The position numbers and the translations under genes were made by a program. A DNA stretch of 64,000 nucleotides, taken from Belliella alkalica (GTDB lineage Bacteria > Bacteroidota > Bacteroidia > Cytophagales > Cyclobacteriaceae). The DNA lies in contig NZ_JAKZGO010000005.1 in assembly GCF_022549785.1 (NCBI RefSeq), forward strand, positions 238,860-302,859, read 5' to 3'. Each line of letters opens with the position of its first letter. Position 1 is the first letter of the stretch. Below, piece by piece: positions 17,824-28,229 of the stretch. Below the pieces are notes generated by a model. That model ran no database searches, was not told where the DNA came from, and was given only the letters and a program-made list of their open reading frames with translations.

Positions 17824-17872
17824 GAATTATATGAATACTATTGAATGAATTTCCTCTTGATTTTCGCAAGAT

Positions 17873-19246
17873 TTAATTACCATAACCTTCATTCTGAACT
17901 AAGTTAGGATTTGCGTCCATTTCTCGTTGAGGAATAGGAAATACTAGCCTAGGGTCATTGAATTGAAAAGTTACACTATTTGGTGTACCGGCATTTTCAG
18001 TAACAGATCCACGCGTTCTTCTTACGTCATGAATTGCATGACCTTCATGTGCAAGTTCGAGTTTTCTTTCATTCAAAATATCAGGTATCGAAACAGTCAA
18101 CAAAGCAGGTAAACTGACTCTAGCTCTGATCCTGTTAACATCTTCCAACGGAGTTGCACCAATAGCTGTTCCTTCTCTAAGGTTTGCTTCTGCTCTTGTC
18201 AAGTACAATTCAGCGAGTCTAAACACCTTAACATTTCTGAATTGATCTCTCCATTTGGAAGTTCTCTCTTCTCCAGCAGAGAAGAAAAACTGCAACAACC
18301 TATCATCATCCTGATTGTAAAGGTCAATATGCCTTTGCATGATGGCTACATCTCCACCTCTAGCCCCAAATTCAGGCAATGAATAGAACAAAAACATGTC
18401 ATTTGCAGGGTCTTGAGTATTTACCTGAATTGTGAACAAATCTTCGTTGGAATCATTTTCTGTATTGAAAGCATTTAAGAATACTGGGATAAGACTTTTC
18501 CCGTTTGCTGTGGCGGCAGTAATTGCTCTATTTGCAGCATCTCTTGCATCTGCAAAACGCTCCATTTGCAGATATACTCTCGAAAGCTGGGCAGCCACAA
18601 CGTAGTTCCTTGCCAAGAAGCTATTCACAGCAGGAACCAAAGATTCGGAACGATTTAAATCTGAAAGGATCTGCTGATAAACTTCCCCAATGGTGTTTCT
18701 ACTTACAAAATTCTCTTCAGTAACTGCTCTTGTTGGTGTCAAAACCAAAGGAACACCCAATCCCGAGGTTCCAGCTGTGTAAGGCTGAGCGTACAATTTT
18801 ATCAATTCGAAATACATCGAACCTCTGATAAACAAAGCCTCACCTTCTACCCTTCCTCGATCAGCTTCATTTACTACATCCAATGAAGCAAGCACATTAT
18901 TGGCAACATTGATTGCCCTATAAGCTGCAGCCCAAGTCCCCTCTACAAAAGAATTTGTAACAAAAATCTGTTTGTTAAACATTTCCCTTGGCTGATTGAA
19001 GGTTCCTTCCCAACGGACTTCACTATTCGCACCCAACATTTCTGCATATAACTGAACCCTTCCCCCATAAAGAAAAGTACTCCTGATCTCTGAGTATGCA
19101 CCAAGCAAAGTACTTTTTACATTGGCATCATTACTCAAAGCTAAGTTTTGGTCTATACTCTGTCTTGGCACTTGATTCAGTTGATCATCGCAACCACTGA
19201 ATATTGCCAAAGAGCAAATCAATCCTGTAATTATATATTTTTTCAT
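17873..19246 (-). CDS. RagB/SusD family outer-membrane lipoprotein
   Basis: 457 residues. Lipobox AIFSGC ends the signal peptide. The mature part shows the SusD plan: an N-terminal helix region, TPR-like helices (FIRGSMYFELIKLYAQPY, AQLSRVYLQMERFADARDAANRAI), RLAELYLTRAEANLREG, and the C-terminal ILNERKLELAHEGHAIHDVRRTRG with PIPQREMDANPNL. It captures ligand at the cell surface for the SusC partner, whose stop lies 13 bp upstream. No polysaccharide-degrading enzyme is nearby, so the substrate is unknown. Confidence 0.95.
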   Translation of the reverse strand: MKKYIITGLICSLAIFSGCDDQLNQVPRQSIDQNLALSNDANVKSTLLGAYSEIRSTFLYGGRVQLYAEMLGANSEVRWEGTFNQPREMFNKQIFVTNSFVEGTWAAAYRAINVANNVLASLDVVNEADRGRVEGEALFIRGSMYFELIKLYAQPYTAGTSGLGVPLVLTPTRAVTEENFVSRNTIGEVYQQILSDLNRSESLVPAVNSFLARNYVVAAQLSRVYLQMERFADARDAANRAITAATANGKSLIPVFLNAFNTENDSNEDLFTIQVNTQDPANDMFLFYSLPEFGARGGDVAIMQRHIDLYNQDDDRLLQFFFSAGEERTSKWRDQFRNVKVFRLAELYLTRAEANLREGTAIGATPLEDVNRIRARVSLPALLTVSIPDILNERKLELAHEGHAIHDVRRTRGSVTENAGTPNSVTFQFNDPRLVFPIPQREMDANPNLVQNEGYGN

Positions 19247-19259
19247 GATCTTATCTTAG

Positions 19260-22200
19260 TTAAAATCCTACATTAATACCGAGAGAGAAGGTTTTAGCCT
19301 GTGGAGCAGAGTAAAAATCATTCCCTTGGAAAATATTACCACTCAAACCATCTGTGCTTACCTCTGGATCCCATCCTCTGTAGTTTGTGAAAGTCAACAA
19401 GTTTTGTCCAGTGAAGAAAATTCTAGCTGAACTCAACTTAAACTTAGTCAACTGATCTGATGGGATACTATACCCAAGAGTCAAAGTCCTTAATCTTAAA
19501 TAACTTCCATCTGACAAATACCTACTTGAAGCATTACAACCATTACATTCTCCTAACCTAGCCTGAGGTATATTTGTAAGGTCTCCAGGATTTTGCCATC
19601 TTCCCATTTGGTCTCTTGTAGAATTGTCAAACCAATCTCCATTGGCTGCGAAGAACCCTCCACCACCGTCGTAAATGTCATTTCCAAAGACACCCTGGAA
19701 TAAAATACTCAAGTCAAAGTTTTTGAACTTGATGTTATTTGTAATACCACCAAAGAACTTTGGATTAGGGTCTCCAACAAAAGTCCTTTCTGCATCATTA
19801 AAACTGCTTGTAGTTTCTGTCCTATCAGCATTTGTATAATATAATGCATCACCATTTTGAGGATCTACTCCTGCATAAGCAGGCCCATAGAATACACCGA
19901 TTGGTTGACCCACAAAAACCGCATTCAAAAATCTTGATGACGATGATGGTATAGAAGTTTGTCCAGGCGCTAATTCTTTAACCTCGTTAATATTTCTTGC
20001 AAAATTCACCGATGTATTCCAAGAGAAATTCTGCTTGGAAACATTGACTGAATTTAGGACAATTTCGAAACCATAGTTTACCATTCGTCCGATATTCTGT
20101 CTCTGCACATTGAAACCAGTAGTTGCTGGAACCGGAACGTTCAGTAGCAAGTCTGTTGTGTTTTTGTTATAATAATCTAACTCACCCGTAATTCTGTCAT
20201 TGAACAATGCAAATTCAACCCCAAAATTCAATTGGGCTGTTTTCTCCCAAGTTAAGTTAGGATTAGGGATTTGAGTTGGTCTCAAACCTGGAATCAAAGC
20301 GTAGGAAGAAGTACCAAATAGGCCAAGGTGATCGAAATTGCCTATTTCCGCATTTCCTGTAAGACCATAAGAACCTCTTACTTTCAATAAGCTTAGTTTA
20401 TCGTTTCCTTTGAGGAAGCCTTCTTCAGAAACAATCCATCCCAAAGAAGCTGCTGGGAAGAAACCGTATCTACTATTTTCTCCAAATCTTGAAGATCCGT
20501 CTATCCTAGCACTTAATGTAGCAAGATATTTATTTGCATATTTATAATTTATTCTTGAAAAATAGGACAAGAAAGTGAAGTTGGTAATGGAAGACTCACC
20601 ACCTGTAATCTCAGCTGCTGATGCCAAAGTCCTCAACTGATCGAGTGGAAACTCCTGCCCTTCTACAAAAGTGAAGTACCTATCAGATTTTTGGAAAGAC
20701 ATCCCTGCAACTGCCTCAAAATTATGTTTTTCAGCAAATATTTTATTATAAGTAAAATAATTGTTCGTGTTGTAGTTGAAAACCCTAACCCATCTTGACC
20801 TTGCAAAACCATTTGTGGAAAGTCCCAAATTAGTTTGAGAGCCGAAGAACTGCTCTTCGTTTTGATTGAATACATCGACACCAAATTCTGATCTAAATTT
20901 AAGGTCGTTTGTCAACTTATATTCACCAAAGATGTTAGATATATTTCTAAAAGAAGTATTCAACCACTCAGCATTTTCCGAATCAATTAGGTTATTATAA
21001 TAAGTAGCAGTAGGCCTATCATATAATTGTCCATTTAGATCCCTAATTGGAGTAATTGGCGCTAATGCAACTAATTGTATCGGATTGTTGAACTGATTGT
21101 CATCGGAAAGTCTATTGTTTTGGGTTCTACTCAATCCAAAATTAGCTCCAATAGTAAATCTTTTAGAAACAGTGTGGTCAAGATTCAATCTACCTGAAAT
21201 TCTTTGAAAATCATTTCGAATCAAGATACCTGTCTGATCATCATATGCACCGCTAAAGAAGAATCTCGTTTTTTCATCACCACCTGATGCAGAGAAATTA
21301 ACATTTGTGGTTCCAGCATCTGGGTTAAAAGCTTGCTTTTGCCAATCTGTATCTGTTTCTCCATTTCTCCAATCAGACCAGCCAGAATACCTATCCAATC
21401 TCGACTCTACAAAGGCAAGATCTCCAACATTTTCACCAGCTTCTCTCATCAACTCTACAAATTCTTGTGCATTCAAAAACTCACGAAGTCTAGTAGGAGA
21501 TGAAATACCCCTTTGAATTCCTACATTAAACTTTGTTTTCCCTTTTGCACCTGATTTAGTAGTAATCAATACAACACCATTGGCACCACGCGCACCATAG
21601 ATTGCTGCTGATGAGGCGTCTTTCAAAACTTCAAATGACTCAATATCATTGAAATTAATATCTGCTAATGGGTTATAAAGTCCAATACCACCGGACGTAG
21701 TCATTGGTATTCCGTCAATTACATACAATGGATCATTTCCACCAGAAATAGATGTAGTACCTCTGACTCTAATTTTAACACCTTCACCAAGTTTTCCACT
21801 TGAAGACTCTACAAATACACCGGCCATTCTACCTTGTAGAGCTTCTTGGAAGTTTGGTACTGGAATAGTGGCTAATGCCTCACCTTTTACTGAAGCGACA
21901 TTTCCAGTCAAATCACCTTTGGTGGTACTACCATAACCTACTACCACTACTTCTCCCAAAACTTTTGCATCCGGAGCAAGGGTCAAATTAATTATTGAGT
22001 TGTTCCCAACTGCTAATTCTTGGGAAACAAAACCTACAAATGAAAACACCAATGTTTCATTTGCATCTGCTTGGATAGCATATCTACCATCCAAATCTGA
22101 AATTGCACCTCGGGTAGTTCCTTTGACGATGACATTGACCCCTGGTAGCGGTTCATTGTCCTCACCGGAAATAATCGTCCCCGAAATCTGTCGCTGTTGC

Positions 22201-22265
22201 GCCGAAACTTCAAAACTGAAGGCCAACGTAAAGAGCGCAATTACAAAGAGTAAAGCTTTTCTCAT
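19260..22265 (-). CDS. SusC/RagA-type TonB-linked outer-membrane transporter
   Basis: 1001 residues. Signal peptide (cleavage near VSAQ/QR), carboxypeptidase-D-like domain (LPGVNVIVKGTTRGAISD), TonB-box-like VVVGYGS, plug (LYVIDGIPM, DIESFEVLKDASSAAIYG, GANGVVLITTKSG) and a barrel ending FSLGINVGF. It forms a unit with the following SusD gene. The leader upstream of its start holds a nearly perfect inverted repeat (22281-22309), listed separately. Its N-terminal 90 residues are very like those of the SusC at 24640-27726, so the two probably arose by duplication. Confidence 0.96.
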   Translation of the reverse strand: MRKALLFVIALFTLAFSFEVSAQQRQISGTIISGEDNEPLPGVNVIVKGTTRGAISDLDGRYAIQADANETLVFSFVGFVSQELAVGNNSIINLTLAPDAKVLGEVVVVGYGSTTKGDLTGNVASVKGEALATIPVPNFQEALQGRMAGVFVESSSGKLGEGVKIRVRGTTSISGGNDPLYVIDGIPMTTSGGIGLYNPLADINFNDIESFEVLKDASSAAIYGARGANGVVLITTKSGAKGKTKFNVGIQRGISSPTRLREFLNAQEFVELMREAGENVGDLAFVESRLDRYSGWSDWRNGETDTDWQKQAFNPDAGTTNVNFSASGGDEKTRFFFSGAYDDQTGILIRNDFQRISGRLNLDHTVSKRFTIGANFGLSRTQNNRLSDDNQFNNPIQLVALAPITPIRDLNGQLYDRPTATYYNNLIDSENAEWLNTSFRNISNIFGEYKLTNDLKFRSEFGVDVFNQNEEQFFGSQTNLGLSTNGFARSRWVRVFNYNTNNYFTYNKIFAEKHNFEAVAGMSFQKSDRYFTFVEGQEFPLDQLRTLASAAEITGGESSITNFTFLSYFSRINYKYANKYLATLSARIDGSSRFGENSRYGFFPAASLGWIVSEEGFLKGNDKLSLLKVRGSYGLTGNAEIGNFDHLGLFGTSSYALIPGLRPTQIPNPNLTWEKTAQLNFGVEFALFNDRITGELDYYNKNTTDLLLNVPVPATTGFNVQRQNIGRMVNYGFEIVLNSVNVSKQNFSWNTSVNFARNINEVKELAPGQTSIPSSSSRFLNAVFVGQPIGVFYGPAYAGVDPQNGDALYYTNADRTETTSSFNDAERTFVGDPNPKFFGGITNNIKFKNFDLSILFQGVFGNDIYDGGGGFFAANGDWFDNSTRDQMGRWQNPGDLTNIPQARLGECNGCNASSRYLSDGSYLRLRTLTLGYSIPSDQLTKFKLSSARIFFTGQNLLTFTNYRGWDPEVSTDGLSGNIFQGNDFYSAPQAKTFSLGINVGF

Positions 22266-22280
22266 AAGGTTTTTAGTTTA

Positions 22281-22309
22281 GTTGAACCGTAAATATTACG
22301 GAATTCAAC
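22281..22309 (-). promoter_or_regulatory. Inverted repeat in the susC 5' leader
   Basis: Nested arms GTTGAA/TTCAAC outside and CCGTAA/TTACGG inside, with a 3-nt centre and a 2-nt asymmetry. It begins 16 bp upstream of the susC start, where it could act as an operator or as an mRNA hairpin limiting translation. Confidence 0.4.
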
Positions 22310-23013
22310 CAAATATCAAAATAATCTAATTATAGCTTAGTTATATGTTAATTAACATTGAAAAATGATATAATCCTTTTTAATATCATTATCTGAAAAT
22401 AATCCTTATAAATCCGAAACACTGTACCATTTATTATGCATATAAATTTTTTAACGGTATTTTACCTATTTAATAGGTTATTTAAGGCAATTATTTGGTT
22501 TGTTGTATCATAAAAAACCTATCTTTCTGTTTTTTACGTTTTTTTATCATATTTTGGTATTTTATATTGTCCATCTCTTAAATATTATTTTTTACTTTTG
22601 TCAAAAAAAAAGATATATATTTCAATTTTAGAAATTTATATATAAAATTTTTTAGAAAAAGATAATTGTAGAGAACATAAATTTAAATTATGTAATTAGC
22701 ATTAGACTTGATCAAAAAATAAAATTTTATCTTTTAAAAAAATAGCTTCACTTAGTTCTTTTGCGATGAAATTAAAAGATTAATTTTCAAAGGTAAACCC
22801 CTACAGATGTCACCGAAAAACACAAAAAGTAAGATTCCCAAAAATATTATATTTTCATACATCTGCCATAAAGAATTATTAGTATTCCCATCACAAGCGT
22901 AACTATTTTTTGTAGAAATATTTAATCAATATGGATATACGACACCTTGCCTGTGACGCTAAAAGAACCTGATTTAGCTAAGCTCGAATATTGAATGAAA
23001 TAAGATCCTGCAA
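22310..23013. other. AT-rich intergenic region
   Basis: Long A/T tracts, no credible ORF, no recognised RNA. It presumably carries the promoter of the susC gene ending at 19260. Confidence 0.4.
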
Positions 23014-23181
23014 GTGAAATTGTTATTCTTAGATAATGAATATAAGCGAGCATTCAACCTTGAAATTGAACCTCCTGGCGAAGATGCATATAATCAACTT
23101 ACCAAATACACAACAGCCTATATTCAAAAACTTTATGAATCAAAAGAAAAAGGGAAAGTTAAAAGAAATAAATCCTTTTAA
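23014..23181 (+). CDS. Possible 55-residue protein or gene remnant
   Basis: GTG-started ORF of 55 residues beginning VKLLFLDNEYKRAFNLEIE, with a charged helix-like second half (YNQLTKYTTAYIQKLYESK). The composition is more protein-like than the overlapping ORF in another frame. Against it: no ATG, no promoter seen, and its 3' end overlaps the terminator of the minus-strand susD gene. It may be a decayed fragment. No family recognised. Confidence 0.25.
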   Translation: MKLLFLDNEYKRAFNLEIEPPGEDAYNQLTKYTTAYIQKLYESKEKGKVKRNKSF

Positions 23182-23190
23182 CTTTCCCTT
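23150..23190 (-). terminator. Terminator of the susD gene at 23273
   Basis: 16-bp arms AAGGGAAAGTTAAAAG/CTTTTAACTTTCCCTT with a 9-nt loop. On the minus strand they are followed by TTTTCTTTTG. Confidence 0.85.
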
Positions 23191-23272
23191 AATTAAGGTT
23201 AGATATACAACTTTTTAATTGAAATATATCTTTCAATTAGCTTAAAATAAAATTGCTAATTGAATCTAAAAC

Positions 23273-24634
23273 TTAATAACCTGGATTCTGTTCAAGCAAT
23301 TGATTTACCTCAATTTCTTGTAACGGAATTGGCCAAATCACTCTGAATTGTTCATTCGCTGGAAATAACGTTCCAACCAATCCATATCTCTGCAGGTCTG
23401 TATATCTATGACCTTCAAATGCGAACTCAAGCCTTCTTTGCTGAAGGATTTCTGTCAAAGCAGCTGCATTGGTAGGTAAGTCCAAGAGAAGAAGACTTGG
23501 AAGACCAGCTCTGCTTCTAATCATATTGATATCATCAATAATCTGTACATTAGTCAATACGCCAGTTCCAGCCGCCCTAGCATTTGCTTCAGCTCTTATA
23601 AGGTACATTTCAGCAAGTCTGATCAATGGAACATTATCATCATTGGTGGCAGATCTGAAGTACTTTACTACTCTCAGTCTACTACTTGCTGACAATACAG
23701 AAGCTGCAAACCTAGAGTCGCCACTATTTCCTGATGCTTGGAAGAGATTAAAGAAGTCTGTTCTAAGGTAAAACTTCTGTCCACCCGTAGCTGGATCAGA
23801 AGATATCGCCAACAGACTTTGATCTCCATCTACATTTGTGAAGTTCAATTCCAAAATCATTTCATTGTTACCTTTGATCCTAAAGATATCACTGTAAGCT
23901 GACTGCAATGCATATGTACCAGAACTGATAACTTCTGAGGCTTTTTGCGCTGCTAATGCATTATTACCTTGCTGCAAATATACACGAGCAAGTAGCGCTG
24001 TAGCAGCAAATCTTCTCGCTCTAAATGGTGCATTTGCAGTGTTTCCAAGATTAGTCTCTGCAAAAGTAAGGTCATCAATTATGAATTGATATACCTCCTG
24101 AACAGATGCTCGTGGAGAAAAGTCCAGACTTTCAGTATCTGCAATAAAATCTGAAATCAAAGGTACTCCACCAAATACTCTAAGCATATCAAAATACACA
24201 TAAGATCTCATAAACCTCGCCTCTGCAATGATTGCTAATCTCTGTGCATCGGAAATATTTTCTATATCTGGTGCTGAGAAGATTACAAAGTTTGCATTTC
24301 TAATCACAGAATACATTGTTTGCCAAGTACTTCTGATCTGAAGATTGGAAGGATTTATCCTTCTAGAGCTCACTTCTTGATCAGTGGTAAATGTGCCTGC
24401 ATGTGCAAGGTTGTCTGTATATGCATCTTGATAATACAAGTACCTCAGTCCATAATAATTGGTGCTCTGCATCGCATCATAAATACCTGCCAAAGCTAAT
24501 TGCGCGTTTCTGTTGGTGGTTATTGCACCTTCAACTTCAATCTGATTGACTGGTTCTTGCTCCAAAGTATCACAAGAAACTCCAATAAATAAAAGGAGTA
24601 CAACCAGGTAATTATATATATTATATCTTTTCAT
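23273..24634 (-). CDS. RagB/SusD family outer-membrane lipoprotein
   Basis: 453 residues from the ATG at 24634. The reading from 24643 begins with TTG, inside the SusC stop region. Lipobox FIGVSC, then DTLEQEPVNQI, the typical SusD mature start. Helical repeats (AEARFMRSYVYFDMLRVFGGVPL, ALLARVYLQQGNNALAAQKASEVI), RLAEMYLIRAEANARA and the C-terminal ILQQRRLEFAFEGHRYTDLQRYG with WPIPLQEIEVN. It is the ligand-binding partner of the SusC ending 5 bp upstream. Substrate unknown; no linked hydrolase. Confidence 0.95.
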   Translation of the reverse strand: MKRYNIYNYLVVLLLFIGVSCDTLEQEPVNQIEVEGAITTNRNAQLALAGIYDAMQSTNYYGLRYLYYQDAYTDNLAHAGTFTTDQEVSSRRINPSNLQIRSTWQTMYSVIRNANFVIFSAPDIENISDAQRLAIIAEARFMRSYVYFDMLRVFGGVPLISDFIADTESLDFSPRASVQEVYQFIIDDLTFAETNLGNTANAPFRARRFAATALLARVYLQQGNNALAAQKASEVISSGTYALQSAYSDIFRIKGNNEMILELNFTNVDGDQSLLAISSDPATGGQKFYLRTDFFNLFQASGNSGDSRFAASVLSASSRLRVVKYFRSATNDDNVPLIRLAEMYLIRAEANARAAGTGVLTNVQIIDDINMIRSRAGLPSLLLLDLPTNAAALTEILQQRRLEFAFEGHRYTDLQRYGLVGTLFPANEQFRVIWPIPLQEIEVNQLLEQNPGY

Positions 24635-24639
24635 ATTGA

Positions 24640-27600
24640 TCAAAATCCTATGTTAACACCGAATGTATAAGTTCTAGGCTGTGGGAAAGTGTAGAAATCT
24701 ACACCAATCGTTGTATTTGAAGTACCAGAGAAGTTTACTTCAGGGTCAAATCCAGAGTAGTTAGTGAACGTCAATAGGTTTTGGGCTTGTGCATAGAACC
24801 TAACACTTCTTAACTTCACTCTCTCCAATACATCCGCAGGAAGTCTATAACCGATCACAAGGTTTTTAACCCTTAGGTACGATCCATCCTCTATAAATCT
24901 TGTTGTATTTGATTGATTGTTTCTATTTGCAGACACATCATAAGCAGCTCTTGGCATAGATCCATTTCCAGGCTGCTCCTCTGATCTCCATCTTCCTTCT
25001 ACTGTCGCTTTGTTGTTGTCATCGAAGAAATTAGCAAACATACCTTCTTGGAATGATCCTGCTGCATTCCAAATATCATTTCCATAAGAAAACTGCATGA
25101 ATATTTGAGCATCAAAACCTTTGTAACTGATACTATTGGTAAATCCTCCGAAAAATTTCGGCTGGGCATTTCCTATTACCGTAAAGTCATCATCAGTAAT
25201 TATCCCATCTCCGTTGATATCTCTATAGTTCATATCTCCAGCTCTAATTCCAAATTCCTGTCTTGACTCTGGAACATCCGCTTGGGTAGCAAAAACTCCG
25301 TCAGATATAAATCCATAGAAAGTACCTATAGGCTGACCTTCTCTCAAGACGATAGAATTACCTCCAAACCCATAAAATACATCTTCACCATTGTACAGTT
25401 CAAGAATTTTATTTCTATTGAAAGTCAAATTAAGGTCTGTTCTCCAATTCAATCCATTCGGTCTGTCGATATTAACTGTGGACACAGTAAATTCCCAACC
25501 TTTGTTCTCTACAGATCCTACGTTTGATTGGAAAGAGCCATAACCATTTTGAGTAGGAATAGGTCTTGCAAAAAGCAAATCAGTAGTCTTTTTGTAATAA
25601 TAGTCAGCTACCAAAGTCAAACGACCATTGAATAACCCAACATCCAATCCAATATCAGTCTGAGCAGTGTTTTCCCACTTCAAATCAGGATTACCCAGCT
25701 GAACAGGTACGATAGAAGGTGAACCCAAATAGTTTCCTGATCCTACTAGGCCTCTCCAAGAAAAGTTACCAATCTCTTGATTACCTGTCAAACCAAAGCT
25801 ACCTCTAATTTTCAAGTCTGAGAATACATCCAAGTCTTGCATAAAAGCCTCCTCATTGATTCTCCAGCCTGCTGAAACCGATGGGAAATATCCCCATCTA
25901 TTGTTAGGACCAAATCTTGAAGATGCATCTGCCCTAAATGAAGAACTGAATAAGTACCTTTCCTTGTAGTTGTAATTAACTCGACCAAAGTATGACTCTA
26001 ATCCCCAACCAACAAAATTGTTGGAACCTTCATTTACCAATGCAGCTGCTCCAATATATCTAAATCTATCTCCTGGAAACTGAATTCCTCTTACAAATGA
26101 AGATGATATCAAGTTTTCCTCTCTGTTGTGACCTACTACAAAATTTAAGCTATGACCACCGTCAAACACTTTTGAATAGTCCACAAATGCTTCAGCTACC
26201 CATTTGATAGGATTGAAAGTAGAGAAAGAACCAGATCCTCCTTCTGCCGCAGAAGAACTTCCTGGGAAATTATCGGGTGTATATCTTCTTTCTGAGAAAT
26301 TCAAGATATCAGCACCTACCCTCACATTAAGGTTTAAACCCTCCATCAATTTATACTTTGCAAGAGCATTTGTGAAAATACGTATTGACTGATTTTCGTC
26401 ATCATTCTCCGTACCTTCTGCTACTGGATTTGAGTAAAAAAACTGAGGTCTCGTGTACGCACCATTGTCTTCAAAAACTGGCCATAAAGGTGATGCTGCC
26501 AAAGCATTTGCAAATGGTCCATTCAAAGTATTATCAGACACAATCCTTGTTTGGACCGCCCTACTGATACCGGAATTGAAGGAGATGTCCATTCTCTCAT
26601 TGATTTTGTGATCAAGATTGAATCTTGTTGACATCCTTGAATAACTGGAGTTAATGACCGTTCCTTGCTGATCAAAATAATTACCAGAAAGGTAATATTT
26701 AGTCCTTTCGTTTCCACCACTTACACTCAACTCGTAGTTTTGAATAGGTGCAGATCTTGTCACTTGGTTTACCCAATTCGTATTTACATCTTCACCATAA
26801 GGGATACCACCATAATAAAAATCCAAGATTTCCTCATCAGTAATATCCTCAGCAGGTACACCGAAGAAGTCTTCTGCAAATGCATCTTTCATCAATCCCA
26901 AATAACCATTTCTATCTAGGAAATTTGGTTTTCTCCAAAGCTCTTGGGTACCTCCGTAAACGTTCAAATTAACCTGCGTTTTTTGATCTGAACCTCTTTT
27001 TGTCGTGATCAAAACAACACCATTTGCTGCTCTTGAACCGTAAATTGCAGCAGCTGCAGCATCTTTCAATACTTCCATAGATTCAATATCACTCGGATTC
27101 AAATCAGCCAAAGCACTTGAAGATTGTCCTCCAAAGCCTAACTGGGAAGGATCACCTGTTGTCATTGGAACGCCATCGATCACAAATAGAGGTTGATTAG
27201 ATGCCGAGATAGAAGATGAACCTCGAATCCTTACAGAAATACCTGCTCCTGGAGTACCTGCATTTTGAGTGATTTGCACTCCTGCTATCCTTCCTTGAAG
27301 CGCTTGATCTACACCTAGCGCTGGAACATCCCTGATTACTGATGCACTAAGCTGTCCTACAGAACCTGTCAACTCCTTTTTTTCTACACTACCATAACCT
27401 ACCACTACAACTTCGCTTAGCGTTTTGGAGTCTAATTGTAAGGTTACATCAATCGATGACCTATTACCAACTGCCACTTCTTGTGCTATGAAACCAACAA
27501 ATGAATAAACCAAAACCTCATTGGCTGCAGCTTGAATACTATAATTGCCATCAATATCAGTTATAGCACCTCGTGTTGTTCCTTTTATTCGGATGTTTAC

Positions 27601-27726
27601 TCCAGGAAGTGGTAAATTATCCTCAGCAGATATTACCACACCCGTCACTTGCCGCTGTTGCGCCCAGACCTCTCCATCTAGAGACAAGACGAAAAGCGAG
27701 ATAATTAATAGTAAAGCTTTTCTCAT
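24640..27726 (-). CDS. SusC/RagA-type TonB-linked outer-membrane transporter
   Basis: 1028 residues. Signal peptide (cleavage near VWAQ/QR), carboxypeptidase-D-like domain (LPLPGVNIRIKGTTRGAITD), TonB-box-like VVVGYGS, plug (LFVIDGVPM, DIESMEVLKDAAAAAIYG, AANGVVLITTKRG) and a barrel ending YTFGVNIGF. It is the first gene of a two-gene unit with the SusD at 23273. The N-terminal third is closely similar to the SusC at 19260, while the barrels differ, so ligand choice has probably diverged after duplication. Confidence 0.96.
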   Translation of the reverse strand: MRKALLLIISLFVLSLDGEVWAQQRQVTGVVISAEDNLPLPGVNIRIKGTTRGAITDIDGNYSIQAAANEVLVYSFVGFIAQEVAVGNRSSIDVTLQLDSKTLSEVVVVGYGSVEKKELTGSVGQLSASVIRDVPALGVDQALQGRIAGVQITQNAGTPGAGISVRIRGSSSISASNQPLFVIDGVPMTTGDPSQLGFGGQSSSALADLNPSDIESMEVLKDAAAAAIYGSRAANGVVLITTKRGSDQKTQVNLNVYGGTQELWRKPNFLDRNGYLGLMKDAFAEDFFGVPAEDITDEEILDFYYGGIPYGEDVNTNWVNQVTRSAPIQNYELSVSGGNERTKYYLSGNYFDQQGTVINSSYSRMSTRFNLDHKINERMDISFNSGISRAVQTRIVSDNTLNGPFANALAASPLWPVFEDNGAYTRPQFFYSNPVAEGTENDDENQSIRIFTNALAKYKLMEGLNLNVRVGADILNFSERRYTPDNFPGSSSAAEGGSGSFSTFNPIKWVAEAFVDYSKVFDGGHSLNFVVGHNREENLISSSFVRGIQFPGDRFRYIGAAALVNEGSNNFVGWGLESYFGRVNYNYKERYLFSSSFRADASSRFGPNNRWGYFPSVSAGWRINEEAFMQDLDVFSDLKIRGSFGLTGNQEIGNFSWRGLVGSGNYLGSPSIVPVQLGNPDLKWENTAQTDIGLDVGLFNGRLTLVADYYYKKTTDLLFARPIPTQNGYGSFQSNVGSVENKGWEFTVSTVNIDRPNGLNWRTDLNLTFNRNKILELYNGEDVFYGFGGNSIVLREGQPIGTFYGFISDGVFATQADVPESRQEFGIRAGDMNYRDINGDGIITDDDFTVIGNAQPKFFGGFTNSISYKGFDAQIFMQFSYGNDIWNAAGSFQEGMFANFFDDNNKATVEGRWRSEEQPGNGSMPRAAYDVSANRNNQSNTTRFIEDGSYLRVKNLVIGYRLPADVLERVKLRSVRFYAQAQNLLTFTNYSGFDPEVNFSGTSNTTIGVDFYTFPQPRTYTFGVNIGF

Positions 27727-28173
27727 AAAGTAATTAGTTAAATTAATTGGTAAATTTTATATTATTCAAACTTAAATCAAAGCAGAATGTTAAAACAAGT
27801 TAAACAATTTTTGTTATTTTAACTTTTAATAGTATAATTTTTAATGTTTCTGCTGAAAACAGATATTAAAACTTAACATATAAAAACTATAAAAGCAGAA
27901 TAAGGATTATACTATTAATATTTTTACAAAATATTACATCAACCAAAAATGTAATTATATATATTTTATACTTTAAGCTGTTCTGTCAAAATCAAAATAA
28001 AAAATAGTTTTTCAGATTTTTTTTAATTTTAAAACAACAAATTGCTGATTAACATATTTATATGCCATTTCCAGCTCAAAAAACTCAATAAACTGTGAAA
28101 ATCAATAGTTCTGATATGCTACACATAAAATGATGATGACCAATCTAAAGTTTCAATAATTATACTTACAAGA
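27727..28173. other. AT-rich intergenic region
   Basis: No ORF or RNA gene is visible. It presumably holds the promoter of the susC gene at 24640. Several A/T homopolymer tracts. Confidence 0.4.
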
Positions 28174-28207
28174 AAAAATCCATGGAAATACTCCCATGGA
28201 TTTTTTA
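28174..28207 (-). terminator. Terminator of the small barrel gene
   Basis: 13-bp stem AAAAAATCCATGG/CCATGGATTTTTT, 8-nt loop, lying 23 bp past the stop on the minus strand. Confidence 0.85.
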
Positions 28208-28229
28208 CCTATTTTCTATTTGTTATGAT

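Noticed and set aside
23036-23218. 60-codon plus-strand ORF near 23.1 kb
   Set aside because: Runs through the terminator of the neighbouring gene; composition is that of AT-rich non-coding DNA.
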